Positions 43,325 through 51,877 of a stretch of 64,000 nt of DNA are shown here, one piece after another. The notes beneath the pieces were generated by a model. That model was not told where the DNA came from. It worked only from the letters and a program-made list of their open reading frames with translations, and searched no databases. The stretch spans positions 4,769,001 to 4,833,000 of the forward strand of contig NZ_CP120233.1 in assembly GCF_030012985.1 (NCBI RefSeq), read 5' to 3'. Within the stretch, counting starts at the first letter, position 1; the number at the start of each line of letters is the position of its first letter. Origin of the DNA: Microbulbifer sp. VAAF005 (GTDB lineage: Bacteria; Pseudomonadota; Gammaproteobacteria; Pseudomonadales; Cellvibrionaceae). Both the position numbers and the translations under genes were made by a program.

Positions 43325-43915
43325 GTGGTAGTTGAGAAGTTACCGGCACTGCTAGAGGAAATACGGGCTTGTCGCCTCTGTGAAGAACAGCTTCCTCTGG
43401 GGCCGAACCCAGTTTTGAGGGCCGCAGTATCTGCACGCTTACTGATCGTCGGCCAAGCCCCGGGCACCAAGGTCCACTCGACCAGTATCCCCTGGAATGA
43501 CCCCTCAGGAGATCGCCTGCGAGATTGGCTGGCGATTGAGCGGGACACCTTTTACGACGAATCCCAGATTGCCATTATTCCCATGGGCTTCTGTTACCCT
43601 GGGCGCGGCAAGGGCGGTGACCTGCCGCCGCGACCCGAGTGTGCCGCCACTTGGCACCAGCGCCTAATGGCACAACTACCCAACTTGCAACTGTCGCTGT
43701 TGGTGGGACAATACGCCCAGCGCCATTACCTCCCGCACTGGTATGGCAGTATTACCGAGAATGTTCGCCATTACCGCGATGCTCTGCCAGCGGGATACTT
43801 TCCCTTGCCGCATCCCAGCCCGCGCAATACCTTGTGGTTGCGTCGCAGGCCCTGGTTTGAGGAGGAAGTTGTGCCCGAGTTGCAACACCATGTTAAAAAG
43901 ATATTGAAGGTTTAA
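43325..43915 (+). CDS. Uracil-DNA glycosylase superfamily protein (short form)
   Basis: 196 residues. Motif 1 is [20 protein letters not shown] followed by [30 protein letters not shown] and motif 2 [18 protein letters not shown] follow. It is the family-4-like UDG superfamily type common in Proteobacteria, with an N-terminal [17 protein letters not shown] segment instead of the four-cysteine iron-sulfur set of thermophilic enzymes. It probably removes uracil or related damaged bases, but the exact substrate is unproven. It ends two bases before the ung start, so the two glycosylases form one transcript. GTG start, weak RBS. Confidence 0.78.
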   Translation: MVVEKLPALLEEIRACRLCEEQLPLGPNPVLRAAVSARLLIVGQAPGTKVHSTSIPWNDPSGDRLRDWLAIERDTFYDESQIAIIPMGFCYPGRGKGGDLPPRPECAATWHQRLMAQLPNLQLSLLVGQYAQRHYLPHWYGSITENVRHYRDALPAGYFPLPHPSPRNTLWLRRRPWFEEEVVPELQHHVKKILKV

Positions 43916-43917
43916 AA

Positions 43918-44640
43918 ATGCCGGTTCCGGACAAAATAAAGATCCACCCCTCTTGGTACGATGTTTTGGGCGGGGAGTTTGACCAACCCTATATGGCCCA
44001 ATTGCGTCAGTTTTTAAAGGGGGAGAAGGCTGCCGGCAAGAAGATCTACCCAGCCGGTGGCCAGATCTTTAACGCCTTTAACTCCACACCTTTTGATCAG
44101 GTAAAAGTTGTTATCCTGGGTCAGGACCCATACCATGGCGTTGGCCAAGCCCATGGTCTGTGCTTTTCTGTGATGCCCGGAGTACGCATTCCCCCATCGC
44201 TGCAAAATATTTATAAAGAGTTGCACTCCGATATGGGTATTCCTCCTGCACACCACGGTTGCCTGCAACCATGGGCAGAGCAGGGCGTGCTTTTGCTAAA
44301 TGCCACCCTTACTGTTGAGGACAGCAAGGCCGGCGCCCACCAGGGGCAGGGTTGGGAGCAATTTACGGATGCGGCGATTCACAAGCTAGCGGAACAGCGT
44401 GAAGGGCTAGTCTTTGTTCTTTGGGGGAGCTATGCCCAAAAGAAGGGAGGCTTTATCGACCGCAATAAGCATTTAGTGTTGCGTGCTCCACATCCCTCTC
44501 CTCTATCTGCGCACCGGGGTTTCTTTGGTACCCGTCCTTTTTCCCAGGCAAATCACTGGTTGCAACAGCGTGGAGAAAAGCCTATTGAGTGGGCTTTGCC
44601 AGAGGCGGGTCAATTGAAGCGGATTGCTGTGGAGATTTAG
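43918..44640 (+). CDS. ung: Uracil-DNA glycosylase, family 1 (Ung)
   Basis: 240 residues. The water-activating motif is [14 protein letters not shown] with D70; the uracil-binding block [20 protein letters not shown] and the DNA-intercalation motif [15 protein letters not shown] with H192 are all present. Ung cuts uracil from DNA after cytosine deamination or dUTP incorporation, starting base-excision repair. Length is normal (E. coli 229). An intrinsic terminator follows directly at 44648. Confidence 0.97.
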   Translation: MPVPDKIKIHPSWYDVLGGEFDQPYMAQLRQFLKGEKAAGKKIYPAGGQIFNAFNSTPFDQVKVVILGQDPYHGVGQAHGLCFSVMPGVRIPPSLQNIYKELHSDMGIPPAHHGCLQPWAEQGVLLLNATLTVEDSKAGAHQGQGWEQFTDAAIHKLAEQREGLVFVLWGSYAQKKGGFIDRNKHLVLRAPHPSPLSAHRGFFGTRPFSQANHWLQQRGEKPIEWALPEAGQLKRIAVEI

Positions 44641-44647
44641 TGGCTTG

Positions 44648-44682
44648 ACCCGGATAGGTGTTATCTATCCGGGTTTGTATTT
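44648..44682 (+). terminator. Intrinsic terminator after ung
   Basis: ACCCGGATAG and CTATCCGGGT form a perfect 10-bp stem with a 7-base loop (GTGTTAT), followed by TTGTATTTAT. Confidence 0.85.
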
Positions 44683-44912
44683 ATCCAGAGAGCCAAAAAT
44701 TCTATTCCTGTTATCCTTCTCTTGGCTTCTAGATAAAAAATCTTTCTATTTTTTAGTGGTTATATGCGTCAACTCTCTGCTTCGGCAGTGTTTTGTGATG
44801 AGAGTCTTTAGAGGCTTGAAAGCCAATCAGAGCTATTATCTATTTTTGGCTCTTTTGAAGTTATTTATCTGTCCGATAAAGTATCACTTGTGAAATCTAA
44901 GGTGGAATTGCT

Positions 44913-45152
44913 ATGAAAATGATGACCTGCAAGGAGTTGGGAGGCGCCTGCGATGTAGAGTTTCGTGGGAATAACTTTGAAGAGGTGGCGGAGCTTAGCA
45001 AGATGCACGGAATCGAGATGTATCGAAAAAATGATGCACAGCACTTGCAAGCTATGAAAAAAATGCAGGATTTGATGAAAGATCCAGAATCAATGCAGAA
45101 GTGGTATGAGTCAAAGAAGGCAGAATTTTTAGCTCTCCCGGATTGTAAATAG
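44913..45152 (+). CDS. DUF1059 small protein
   Basis: 79 residues with GGTGGAATTGCT upstream. It begins MTCKELGGACDVEFRGNNFE, the DUF1059 hallmark (M-T-C-K-x-L-G-G-x-C-D), then EEVAELSKMHGIEMYRKND. Conserved cysteines C5 and C13 may bind metal or pair. Function unknown. It is monocistronic between two terminator-bounded units. Confidence 0.85.
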   Translation: MKMMTCKELGGACDVEFRGNNFEEVAELSKMHGIEMYRKNDAQHLQAMKKMQDLMKDPESMQKWYESKKAEFLALPDCK

Positions 45153-45309
45153 AAAAATTAGTATTTTATGGGTAAAAATCATTTGAGCGTAAAAAATGGC
45201 GCTAAAATCGTGCTGGAATTGACTGTGGATATAGGGCTTGAGTAAATCAGAAAGTATTTTCAGTTGAGTGGTGATATATTAATTGCTCAATAATCTTCTC
45301 TGTTTTGGA

Positions 45310-45855
45310 TTAGCGGCCCTTCACAGGGTGTTTCTTTTTGGTTTCAACGGCCTTCCAAAGAGGTCGCATTAACAGCCGGGCAAACGCAAAGCCGACAAAA
45401 AACAAGTTACAGATATAGGCTAAAAAATAAGGGCCAAACTCTCTTTCGAAAAATATGCCAGTAGCGTTGAGGGTGCTGACGATAACTACCGATGAAGCGA
45501 TACTGAAAAGCCCATAGTAGGTAACTTTCATTACAATAGACACAAATTTAAAGTGTCTTTTTTTCCACAGATAGACAATAAAGCCTGTGGTGGCTATTCC
45601 CATCAAGGAGCTGCTTGTAGACCAAACATAGCCAGCATCGATACGGAAGTTCAAAAGTGCCAAAGAAAAGGCGGCGAGCAGTGCGCTGAATAGGCTGATA
45701 TAGACAATCATGGCCAGGGACACCACATGACCCCTAGAGATACTCTCTATTCTCCTTGATTGAAATGTGGCAACCATTGCCGCAAATCCTGCCAGCACTA
45801 TGGATATTTCAATAATGACAAGCAATTGATCGATTTGTACCGACAGTTTTTCCAT
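45310..45855 (-). CDS. Five-helix membrane protein, paralogue A
   Basis: 181 residues, no family recognised. Helices at about 10-30 (LLVIIEISIVLAGFAAMVA), 43-65 (VVSLAMIVYISLFSALLAAF), 75-95, 110-130 (VTYYGLFSIASSVVIVST) and 138-160 (YFLAYICNLFFVGFAFARLL). It aligns along its whole length with the 46042 gene (IVLAGFAAMVAT vs IILAGFAAIVGT; FGPYFLAYICNLFFVGFAFARLLMRPLW vs YGPYFLSFVCNLFVVGYAFSRLLMRPLW in short blocks), so the two arose by tandem duplication. Confidence 0.6.
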   Translation of the reverse strand: MEKLSVQIDQLLVIIEISIVLAGFAAMVATFQSRRIESISRGHVVSLAMIVYISLFSALLAAFSLALLNFRIDAGYVWSTSSSLMGIATTGFIVYLWKKRHFKFVSIVMKVTYYGLFSIASSVVIVSTLNATGIFFEREFGPYFLAYICNLFFVGFAFARLLMRPLWKAVETKKKHPVKGR

Positions 45856-46041
45856 CTTCCGCTATTGTCCCAAGCAGAAAGGTTAAATAGGAAAGTTGAT
45901 AACAGTATATGAGTGAAATGGAGAGCTGGTAAGTTGTTTCCCGTCTCACAATTAGCTTTATTTTAACCCGCTTGCTATATGGTTAATAATTGTTGTTAGG
46001 TGTCGGTGTCCAATGGTTGGCGCCACACTTTTAGCTGAAAA

Positions 46042-46593
46042 TTAGCCGGACGCCGCCGTTTTCTCCTTGTCGGTTCGGCCTAGTTCATTTTCTTTAACAG
46101 CTACCCATAATGGGCGCATAAGCAGTCTTGAAAATGCATAGCCGACGACAAATAGGTTGCAAACAAAGGATAAAAAATACGGCCCATACTCCCTGTTGAA
46201 AACGATCCCTAGCGCATTCATGATATTGATAATAACTACTGAGCCGGCAATGCCAAAAAGAAGGAAATAGGTAACCTTGGCAACAATTGAAACAGATTTG
46301 AGTCGTTTCTTTATCCATAGATAGCCGATAGAAAACGACGTAGCCACACTCATGGCAAAACTGCTTACTGACCACAGGGTGCGATCAGCGAGATCAAAAT
46401 TGGATAGAGTCAGGGTGAAGGCAGCCAGTAATGCGTTGATCAAACTGATATAAATAATCATCGCGAGGGATACAATTCTTCCTTTGCCAAGATTTCTGCC
46501 TTTTCTGGGTTGGAGCGTGCCAACTATTGCAGCAAAGCCTGCCAGAATAATACAGCATTCAAGAACGACAATTAGTTGGTCTAACTCCTTCAA
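46042..46593 (-). CDS. Five-helix membrane protein, paralogue B
   Basis: I place the start at TTG 46593, five bases after AGGGAGG, because this gives 183 residues, matching paralogue A; the frame is open up to ATG 46692, which would add a basic 33-residue leader. The five hydrophobic segments, loop lengths and the GPYFLSFVCNLFVVGYAF block match paralogue A. The charged tail ENELGRTDKEKTAASG is cytoplasmic if the topology is standard. Function unknown. Confidence 0.6.
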   Translation of the reverse strand: MKELDQLIVVLECCIILAGFAAIVGTLQPRKGRNLGKGRIVSLAMIIYISLINALLAAFTLTLSNFDLADRTLWSVSSFAMSVATSFSIGYLWIKKRLKSVSIVAKVTYFLLFGIAGSVVIINIMNALGIVFNREYGPYFLSFVCNLFVVGYAFSRLLMRPLWVAVKENELGRTDKEKTAASG

Positions 46594-46738
46594 TATTGCC
46601 TCCCTCACTGCTTTATTTAGCTGAAATTTTGAAGCCCAGGGAAATATCCATAAATATAGTAGCGGTAGTAAGCTGCGTTTTGAGTGGTGCAAACCTTTTT
46701 ACTTTCCAGAGGTTTTTTCTGGTTGTTAAATCATAAAC

Positions 46739-46770
46739 AAAAAAGGCGACTAAAAAGCCGCCTTTTTGAT
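46739..46770 (-). terminator. Intrinsic terminator after ygfZ (bidirectional)
   Basis: AAAAAGGCG and CGCCTTTTT bracket ACTAAAAAGC. The A-run on one side and T-run on the other make it functional in both directions; it lies 20 bases after the ygfZ stop. Confidence 0.8.
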
Positions 46771-46788
46771 TAAAAGTACTTTTCCGGT

Positions 46789-47829
46789 TTAGGCTAGCGG
46801 ATCGGCGTCTGCATCGTAGGGAAGTTCCTCGATATCCAAAGTGCGGCCATCTTTCAGGTGTAAGGTTTCACCTGCGGCCACTTTGGCGATGGTGAGTACG
46901 GCGAGTAGCTGAATGCCTTCTTTGCTATGGCAGGCTTCCACCAGATTGCCAATACTTTGCTTTCCATCTCCAAAGATCTCCATGCCCGATTCAGGGAGAT
47001 CCCCTGAAGCGCAGCTGGCCCGGTAAAGGCGACGTTTGGCGGCGCCGCGGAATTGCATACGGGCAATTACTTCCTGGCCGGTATAGCAGCCTTTTTTAAA
47101 ACTCACGCCACCGAGCAGGTGCAGGTTGGTCATCTGCGGGATAAACATCTCTGTCGTGGCGGCGTCCACCTGGGGGATACCGGCTTCAATTTGACGCATT
47201 TGCCAGCAGTCATAGCCGGTAGCTTCACACTCTGGTGATAGCTTTTGCCACAGTTGCTGGACCTTGCTGGTGGGTACCAGGATGGCTAGTTGCAGGTCGG
47301 TAATACATTGGGCAACGCAGCGCTCCCCTTCGAAGTCAAATAGCTTCACCTCGCCGACAGAGGGTTGCTCGAAGCCCAGCAGTTTGGAGGTGCGTTCTGC
47401 CACATCGCGCCCCTGCAGGCCCAACCAGTGGGTTTCATCACTGATGTCTCGCAGCTCTGTTTTGAAAAAGACGGCGTACTTGGCCAGCGCTTGCTGGGCG
47501 ATGGGGGCCAAATCCTTCGGCAACCGGAAGATGAACTCACTTTGCGAAAGTTTCAGTGCACTAAAAGCACTGATCATACGCCCCTTGGGGTTGCAGTGAG
47601 CTCCCAGGGTGCTGTGTTCATCGGGAAGGTTGATCAAGTCACAGGTGAGCTGCCCCTGTAAGAACTTCTGGCTGTCGGGTCCGGTAATGGAAATAGCTCC
47701 GATTGGGCCCAGGTCCAGCAGGTGCAAACTCTGAGGGTCTTCGCGACTAGTGAGAGGGAAGTGAGCTTTGCTGCCCTCCCAAATGGCGCCCTCGTTGCTG
47801 AGAAAATCCTGCCACTGTTGCTGATCCAT
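46789..47829 (-). CDS. ygfZ: Folate-binding iron-sulfur maturation protein YgfZ
   Basis: 346 residues with a GcvT-like fold. The hallmark K-G-C-Y-x-G-Q-E motif is at 246-253 (KKGCYTGQEVIARM); C248 is the conserved functional cysteine. GPIGAISITGPDSQKFLQGQ is the folate-site segment. YgfZ uses tetrahydrofolate to help assemble or repair iron-sulfur proteins such as MiaB. It is divergent from sdhE (47942), as in many gammaproteobacteria. Length is normal (E. coli 326). Confidence 0.95.
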   Translation of the reverse strand: MDQQQWQDFLSNEGAIWEGSKAHFPLTSREDPQSLHLLDLGPIGAISITGPDSQKFLQGQLTCDLINLPDEHSTLGAHCNPKGRMISAFSALKLSQSEFIFRLPKDLAPIAQQALAKYAVFFKTELRDISDETHWLGLQGRDVAERTSKLLGFEQPSVGEVKLFDFEGERCVAQCITDLQLAILVPTSKVQQLWQKLSPECEATGYDCWQMRQIEAGIPQVDAATTEMFIPQMTNLHLLGGVSFKKGCYTGQEVIARMQFRGAAKRRLYRASCASGDLPESGMEIFGDGKQSIGNLVEACHSKEGIQLLAVLTIAKVAAGETLHLKDGRTLDIEELPYDADADPLA

Positions 47830-47941
47830 AATCCTGCCACCTGCATTTGTATTCGGGGCATAATTTGGGGGTCCTTCGCGCCCTTTTCAAGTTTGGTGGG
47901 GCAGGGGGTATACTGCGCTTTTTATCTGGTTGGAAAGAAGT

Positions 47942-48187
47942 ATGGATCGCAACCGCCTGTTTTGGGCCAGTCGCCGTGGCATGTTGGAATTGGATCTGGT
48001 GTTGCTGCCGTTTCTGGATAATGTTTATGAGACCCTGGAGCCAGAGGATCAGCAGCGCTATATCCGCCTGCTCGATGAGCAGGATCAGGACCTGTTCGCC
48101 TGGTTCTTGCGTCGAGAAGATCCGGCTGACCCGGACTTGAAGCGCATAGTGCAGATCATCCGTGACAACACCGGACTCCAGGAATAG
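47942..48187 (+). CDS. sdhE: Succinate dehydrogenase FAD assembly factor SdhE
   Basis: 81 residues from ATG 47942 (earlier in-frame start at 47930 lacks support). The R-G-x-x-E-x-D motif is R12-G13-M14-L15-E16-L17-D18 in RNRLFWASRRGMLELD; these residues dock on SdhA. FLDNVYETLEPEDQQRYIRL and LFAWFLRREDPADPDL complete the fold. SdhE promotes covalent attachment of FAD to succinate dehydrogenase and fumarate reductase. Its end overlaps the start of the YgfX-like gene. Confidence 0.96.
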   Translation: MDRNRLFWASRRGMLELDLVLLPFLDNVYETLEPEDQQRYIRLLDEQDQDLFAWFLRREDPADPDLKRIVQIIRDNTGLQE

Positions 48188-48614
48188 CTCGACACCCCCG
48201 CTTTATGAGCGCAGCGCCCGCTTAAGTTGCGTCGTTGCGCCTTCCTTTCTTTTGCATTTGCTCCTTTTGCTGATCACCTTCCTGGCGATCTTGCTGGTCT
48301 GGTTGTGTAACTTGCCTTTAGTGTTATCAGGGCTGGCGAGCCTTTTTGTTATGGTTTACGCCGGGATAGAGTGGCGCCGGGTAAAAACTGTGAGAGGCCA
48401 TTTATCGACCCGTGAGCGAAGGTGGTTTTGGCACCCTGATGGCGCAGATCGTCGCGAATTCCAGTTTGTAAATGAGCTGGTGTTGTGGTCCTGGTTGGTA
48501 GTGATTAATGGTCGGGACAGGGCTGGGCGCCGGCTCCGCTTGGTGTTGGCCAAGGATATGCTGGCGCCGCAGGATTGGCGCAGGCTACAAGTGGCACTGC
48601 GCTATTCTCGTTAG
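48162..48614 (+). CDS. YgfX/CptA-family membrane protein
   Basis: 150 residues from GTG 48162, overlapping the sdhE end by 26 bases. Two hydrophobic helices (FLLHLLLLLITFLAILLV and LPLVLSGLASLFVMVYAGI), then the soluble part with RRVKTVRGHLSTRERRWFWH and RRLRLVLAKDMLAPQDWRRL. Position after sdhE and the helix-helix-soluble layout are those of YgfX (also named CptA, described as the toxin of a pair with SdhE/CptB); the toxin role is disputed. Sequence conservation in the family is low, so the call relies on architecture and synteny. Confidence 0.7.
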   Translation: MTTPDSRNSSTPPLYERSARLSCVVAPSFLLHLLLLLITFLAILLVWLCNLPLVLSGLASLFVMVYAGIEWRRVKTVRGHLSTRERRWFWHPDGADRREFQFVNELVLWSWLVVINGRDRAGRRLRLVLAKDMLAPQDWRRLQVALRYSR

Positions 48615-48653
48615 CTGTTCGGGATCGAAGTAGCAGGCCAGTCCATAGGCTGC

Positions 48654-50260
48654 CTAAATAAACTGACGTTGGCCGGCAAAGTTCTCTGGCACCAAAATCG
48701 TGTCCATAGCAAGTTCACGCAGCTGGGGGTAGTCGAGGGAGTAGTGCAGTCCACGGCTCTCGCGACGATCCAATGCGGAACGAATAATCAGTTCGGACAC
48801 CAGCGAGAGGTTGCGCAACTCAACCAGGTCGTTGCTGATACGGTAATTGGCGTAGAACTCTCGAATTTCTTTCTGTAGCAGTTTCACCCGGTGTTGAGCG
48901 CGCAAGAGTCGCTTGCGGGTGCGCACGATACCTACGTAGTCCCACATAAAGCGGCGCAGTTCATCCCAGTTGTGGGAGATCACCACATCTTCATCAGAAT
49001 CAGTGACTCGCGATGCATCCCAACCAGGTGATGGGCGAGGGGCTTGTACCATCCCCAGGTGCTCGTCGATATGCAGGGCTGCGGAGCGTGCATAAACCAG
49101 ACATTCTAATAGCGAGTTGCTGGCGAGGCGGTTGGCGCCATGGAGGCCAGTAAAGGTGGTTTCGCCAATGGCGTAGAGCTGATCCAGATCTGTGCGCCCA
49201 TGGCGGTCGACCATAATGCCGCCGCAGGTGTAGTGGGCTGCAGGTACGACAGGAATAGGCTCGCGGGTGATATCAATACCGTAGCGAAGGCAGTTGCTAT
49301 AGACCGTTGGGAAGTGATCGCGCACAAACTGAGGATCTTTGTGGGAGATGTCCAGGTAAAGGCAGTCTGCTCCCAGTCGCTTCATCTCGTGGTCGATAGC
49401 GCGGGCGACGATATCCCTTGGTGCCAACTCACCCCGCTTGTCGAAGCGGTCCATAAACCGGCTGCCGTCTGGAAGTTTGAGCACCGCCCCTTCGCCGCGC
49501 AAAGCCTCTGTGACCAGTAAGGCCTTGGCCTTGGGGTGATAAAGGCAAGTGGGGTGGAATTGATTGAACTCCATATTCGCCACGCGGCAACCGGCGCGCC
49601 AAGCCATCGCGATCCCATCGCCGCTAGCACCGTCTGGGTTACTGGTATAGAGGTATGCTTTGCTGGCACCACCGGTGGCCAGAACGACAGCTTTTGCCTG
49701 TACCAGCTCAACTTCATCGGTGTTTTTATCAAGCACATAGGCGCCAGCGCAGCGGAATCGGCCTTTCTGCGGATCGGGCTGGCGAATCAAGTCGATGGCG
49801 ACGTGGTGCTCAAAACAGTCGATATTTGGGCTGTTCAGTACCTTGGTGATCAGTGTGCTGTGCACCGCTCGGCCGGTGGCATCGGCGCTATGGATAATGC
49901 GCCGGTGGCTGTGCCCCCCTCTTTGGTAAGGTGGTAGCCCTCTTCTTCTCGGGTGAAGTCCACTCCCTGATCAATCAACCAGCGGATTGCAGCGGTGCTC
50001 TCTTCTACGGTAAAGCGTACTGAAGCGGGGTGGCAGAGTCCTGCACCCGCGTCTAATGTGTCTGCAATATGCGACTCAACCGAATCCATCTCATCCAGCA
50101 CTGCGGCGATGCCTCCCTGGGCGAACCAGGTGGAGCCATCTTGCAATCTCTGCTTGGAGAGCAGGGCCACGCGATACTGGGAGGCGAGATGCAGTGCCAG
50201 TGTAAGGCCTGCTGCACCGCTTCCAATTACGAGAACGTCGTAGTTTGCCTGGGCATTCAT
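48654..50260 (-). CDS. nadB: L-aspartate oxidase NadB (frameshifted at a C6/G6 run)
   Basis: As written the gene is split at 49914-49919. The N-terminal frame (ATG 50260 to 49850) gives [20 protein letters not shown], the FAD motif, and [19 protein letters not shown]. The C-terminal frame (to 48654) gives [50 protein letters not shown] and [19 protein letters not shown]. At GAGGGGGGCAC one additional G restores [20 protein letters not shown], the exact family sequence, making a 535-residue protein (E. coli 540). NadB oxidises aspartate to iminoaspartate, the first step of NAD synthesis. Since the break sits in a G6 run like those in the RHS gene, I think the gene is intact in the organism. 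Confidence 0.93.
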
Positions 50261-50325
50261 AGATTTCAATTATGTTTAAGGGTCGCGTAGTATAGCGCCT
50301 CCTGATTATTCGTCGATTTGACGTG

Positions 50326-50354
50326 GAACTTATGTCCTATTGTCATTGTCATCA
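50326..50354 (+). promoter_or_regulatory. Candidate sigma-E/AlgU promoter upstream of rpoE
   Basis: GAACTT at 50326-50331 (preceded by G, as in GGAACTT), then 17 bases, then TCATC from 50349. This fits the sigma-E/AlgU consensus GAACTT-N16/17-TC. It lies about 85 bases before the rpoE start and would give autoregulation, as known for rpoE/algU operons. Confidence 0.5.
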
Positions 50355-50438
50355 ACACAGTAAAAGAAACGCCTGCGCCGGTGGCCCCGCAGTCAAGTTT
50401 TGTGGCGCCCGCAGTGTGGCTGGATATGGGAGTTGGGG

Positions 50439-51053
50439 ATGACAGCGCATCAGGCGTCAACGAGTGACCGTGAGTTGGTGGAACGGGTACAAAAAGGGGA
50501 CAAACGTGCTTTTGATCTTCTTGTGCTCAAGTACCAACACAAAATTGTTGCTGTAGTGAGTCGGTTCATTAAGGACCACAGTGAAGTACAGGATGTAACC
50601 CAAGAGGCTTTTATCAAGGCTTATCGTGCTCTTGCCAATTTTCGTGGCGAGAGCGCTTTTTACACATGGATGTATCGGATTGCGATTAATACCGCCAAGA
50701 ACCACCTGGTTTCCCGCAGTCGTCGGCCGCCATCTTCTGATGTTGAACTGGAAGATGCTGAGTTTTACTCGGGTGCTGATCTGCTGCGCGATAACGAGAC
50801 ACCTGAGAGCCAGATGTTTCGCGACCAGCTGGAAGCGGCGGTGCATCGCGCCATTCGCGCACTGCCAGAGGATCTGCGCTCAGCGGTAACGCTGAGGGAG
50901 CTTGAGGGACTTAGCTACGAGGAAATCGCCGAGGTTATGGGATGCCCGGTGGGAACCGTGCGCTCTAGAATATTTCGCGCACGGGAGGCGATAGACCGGA
51001 CAGTCCAGGCCGTGATGGCCGGCGAGCCGGAAACACTGGGTGACAGGGGTTAA
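50439..51053 (+). CDS. rpoE: RNA polymerase sigma factor RpoE/AlgU
   Basis: 204 residues from ATG 50439, six bases after GGGAG; the frame is open to 50400 but the extra residues are not family-like. Region 2 is YQHKIVAVVSRFIKDHSEVQ, DVTQEAFIKAYRALANFRGE and FYTWMYRIAINTAKNHLVSR; region 4 is RELEGLSYEEIAEVMGCPVG and TVRSRIFRAREAID. This sigma factor directs envelope-stress genes when released from its anti-sigma factor (next gene). Divergent from nadB, as in Pseudomonas. In Pseudomonas it is named AlgU/AlgT. Confidence 0.97.
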   Translation: MTAHQASTSDRELVERVQKGDKRAFDLLVLKYQHKIVAVVSRFIKDHSEVQDVTQEAFIKAYRALANFRGESAFYTWMYRIAINTAKNHLVSRSRRPPSSDVELEDAEFYSGADLLRDNETPESQMFRDQLEAAVHRAIRALPEDLRSAVTLRELEGLSYEEIAEVMGCPVGTVRSRIFRAREAIDRTVQAVMAGEPETLGDRG

Positions 51054-51171
51054 AATTGCGGAAAATTTTCCCAGTCGGGGAAACCAACTGCTCAGACTCC
51101 GGTCATAACATGTAACCAAATATGGTGCTTGTGGGCACCAAATAAATGATTGCACAAGAGGGTTAACCCCT

Positions 51172-51876
51172 ATGTCCCACGGGAATCATCAGGAACGTCT
51201 TAACGAGTCGCTCTCGGCGCTCATGGATGGCGAAGTCAGCGAACTGGAGCTGCAACGGCTTCTGAAGGCCAGCGCGGCCTCTGAAGAGTTGGGTGAGCGC
51301 TGGTCGCGCTACCAGCTCGCGGCGAGTGTTATGCGCCGCGAACAGGTCGCACCGGTAGACACCGGTCTTGCAGCGAGTATTTCTGCCGCTATCGATGAGG
51401 AGGAGCCCCTGTCCCAAAACGGCAATGGGGGAGCTGCGGTTGCTGGCAATCTGGTTAACAATCGCTGGTGGCGCCCGCTGTCCCGTGGTGCTGTTGCTGC
51501 GACGGTGGCCTTTGCTGCCATTTTGGGTGTGCAGCAAATGACTGATTCTCCGCAGAACACCATCCAGGGTGGGAGCCAGCCAGTAGCATCGGTTGAGCGT
51601 GAAGCCCAACCAGTGGTTCAGTCTGCTCCGCAGCCTTCCGGTTTTTATGTGCCCGCTCCCTCTACGCGCTCTGTGAGCACTGCGGCTCCCCGCTTTGTAC
51701 CCGAGCAGCGCACAGGTGTTGTGGGGCAGGCTGTAATACAGCAGGCACCAACCCCCGAGTTGATGCGCCACCTGAATCGCGTAATGATTCAGCACTCAGA
51801 ACAAGCCGCTCATGTGGGCAGTCAGGGCATGGTGCCTTTTGCTCGCGCCACTTACGGCGAACAAGTTGGAATGTAG
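51172..51876 (+). CDS. mucA: Anti-sigma-E factor MucA/RseA
   Basis: 234 residues. Residues 8-70 are the RseA N-terminal sigma-binding domain (RLNESLSALMDGEVSELELQ, ERWSRYQLAASVMRR). One transmembrane helix lies at about 103-122 (LSRGAVAATVAFAAILGVQQ), followed by a Pro/Ser/Gln-rich periplasmic part (PQPSGFYVPAPSTRSVSTAA). MucA holds RpoE at the membrane until DegS/RseP-type proteases cut it. It starts 118 bp after rpoE. The periplasmic domain is longer in low-complexity sequence than in E. coli and ends QVGM. Confidence 0.92.
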   Translation: MSHGNHQERLNESLSALMDGEVSELELQRLLKASAASEELGERWSRYQLAASVMRREQVAPVDTGLAASISAAIDEEEPLSQNGNGGAAVAGNLVNNRWWRPLSRGAVAATVAFAAILGVQQMTDSPQNTIQGGSQPVASVEREAQPVVQSAPQPSGFYVPAPSTRSVSTAAPRFVPEQRTGVVGQAVIQQAPTPELMRHLNRVMIQHSEQAAHVGSQGMVPFARATYGEQVGM

Positions 51877-51877
51877 T

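Noticed and set aside
49914..49919. Phase variation of nadB
   Set aside because: No reason to switch a biosynthetic enzyme, and the same lesion type occurs in other genes; an assembly error is simpler.
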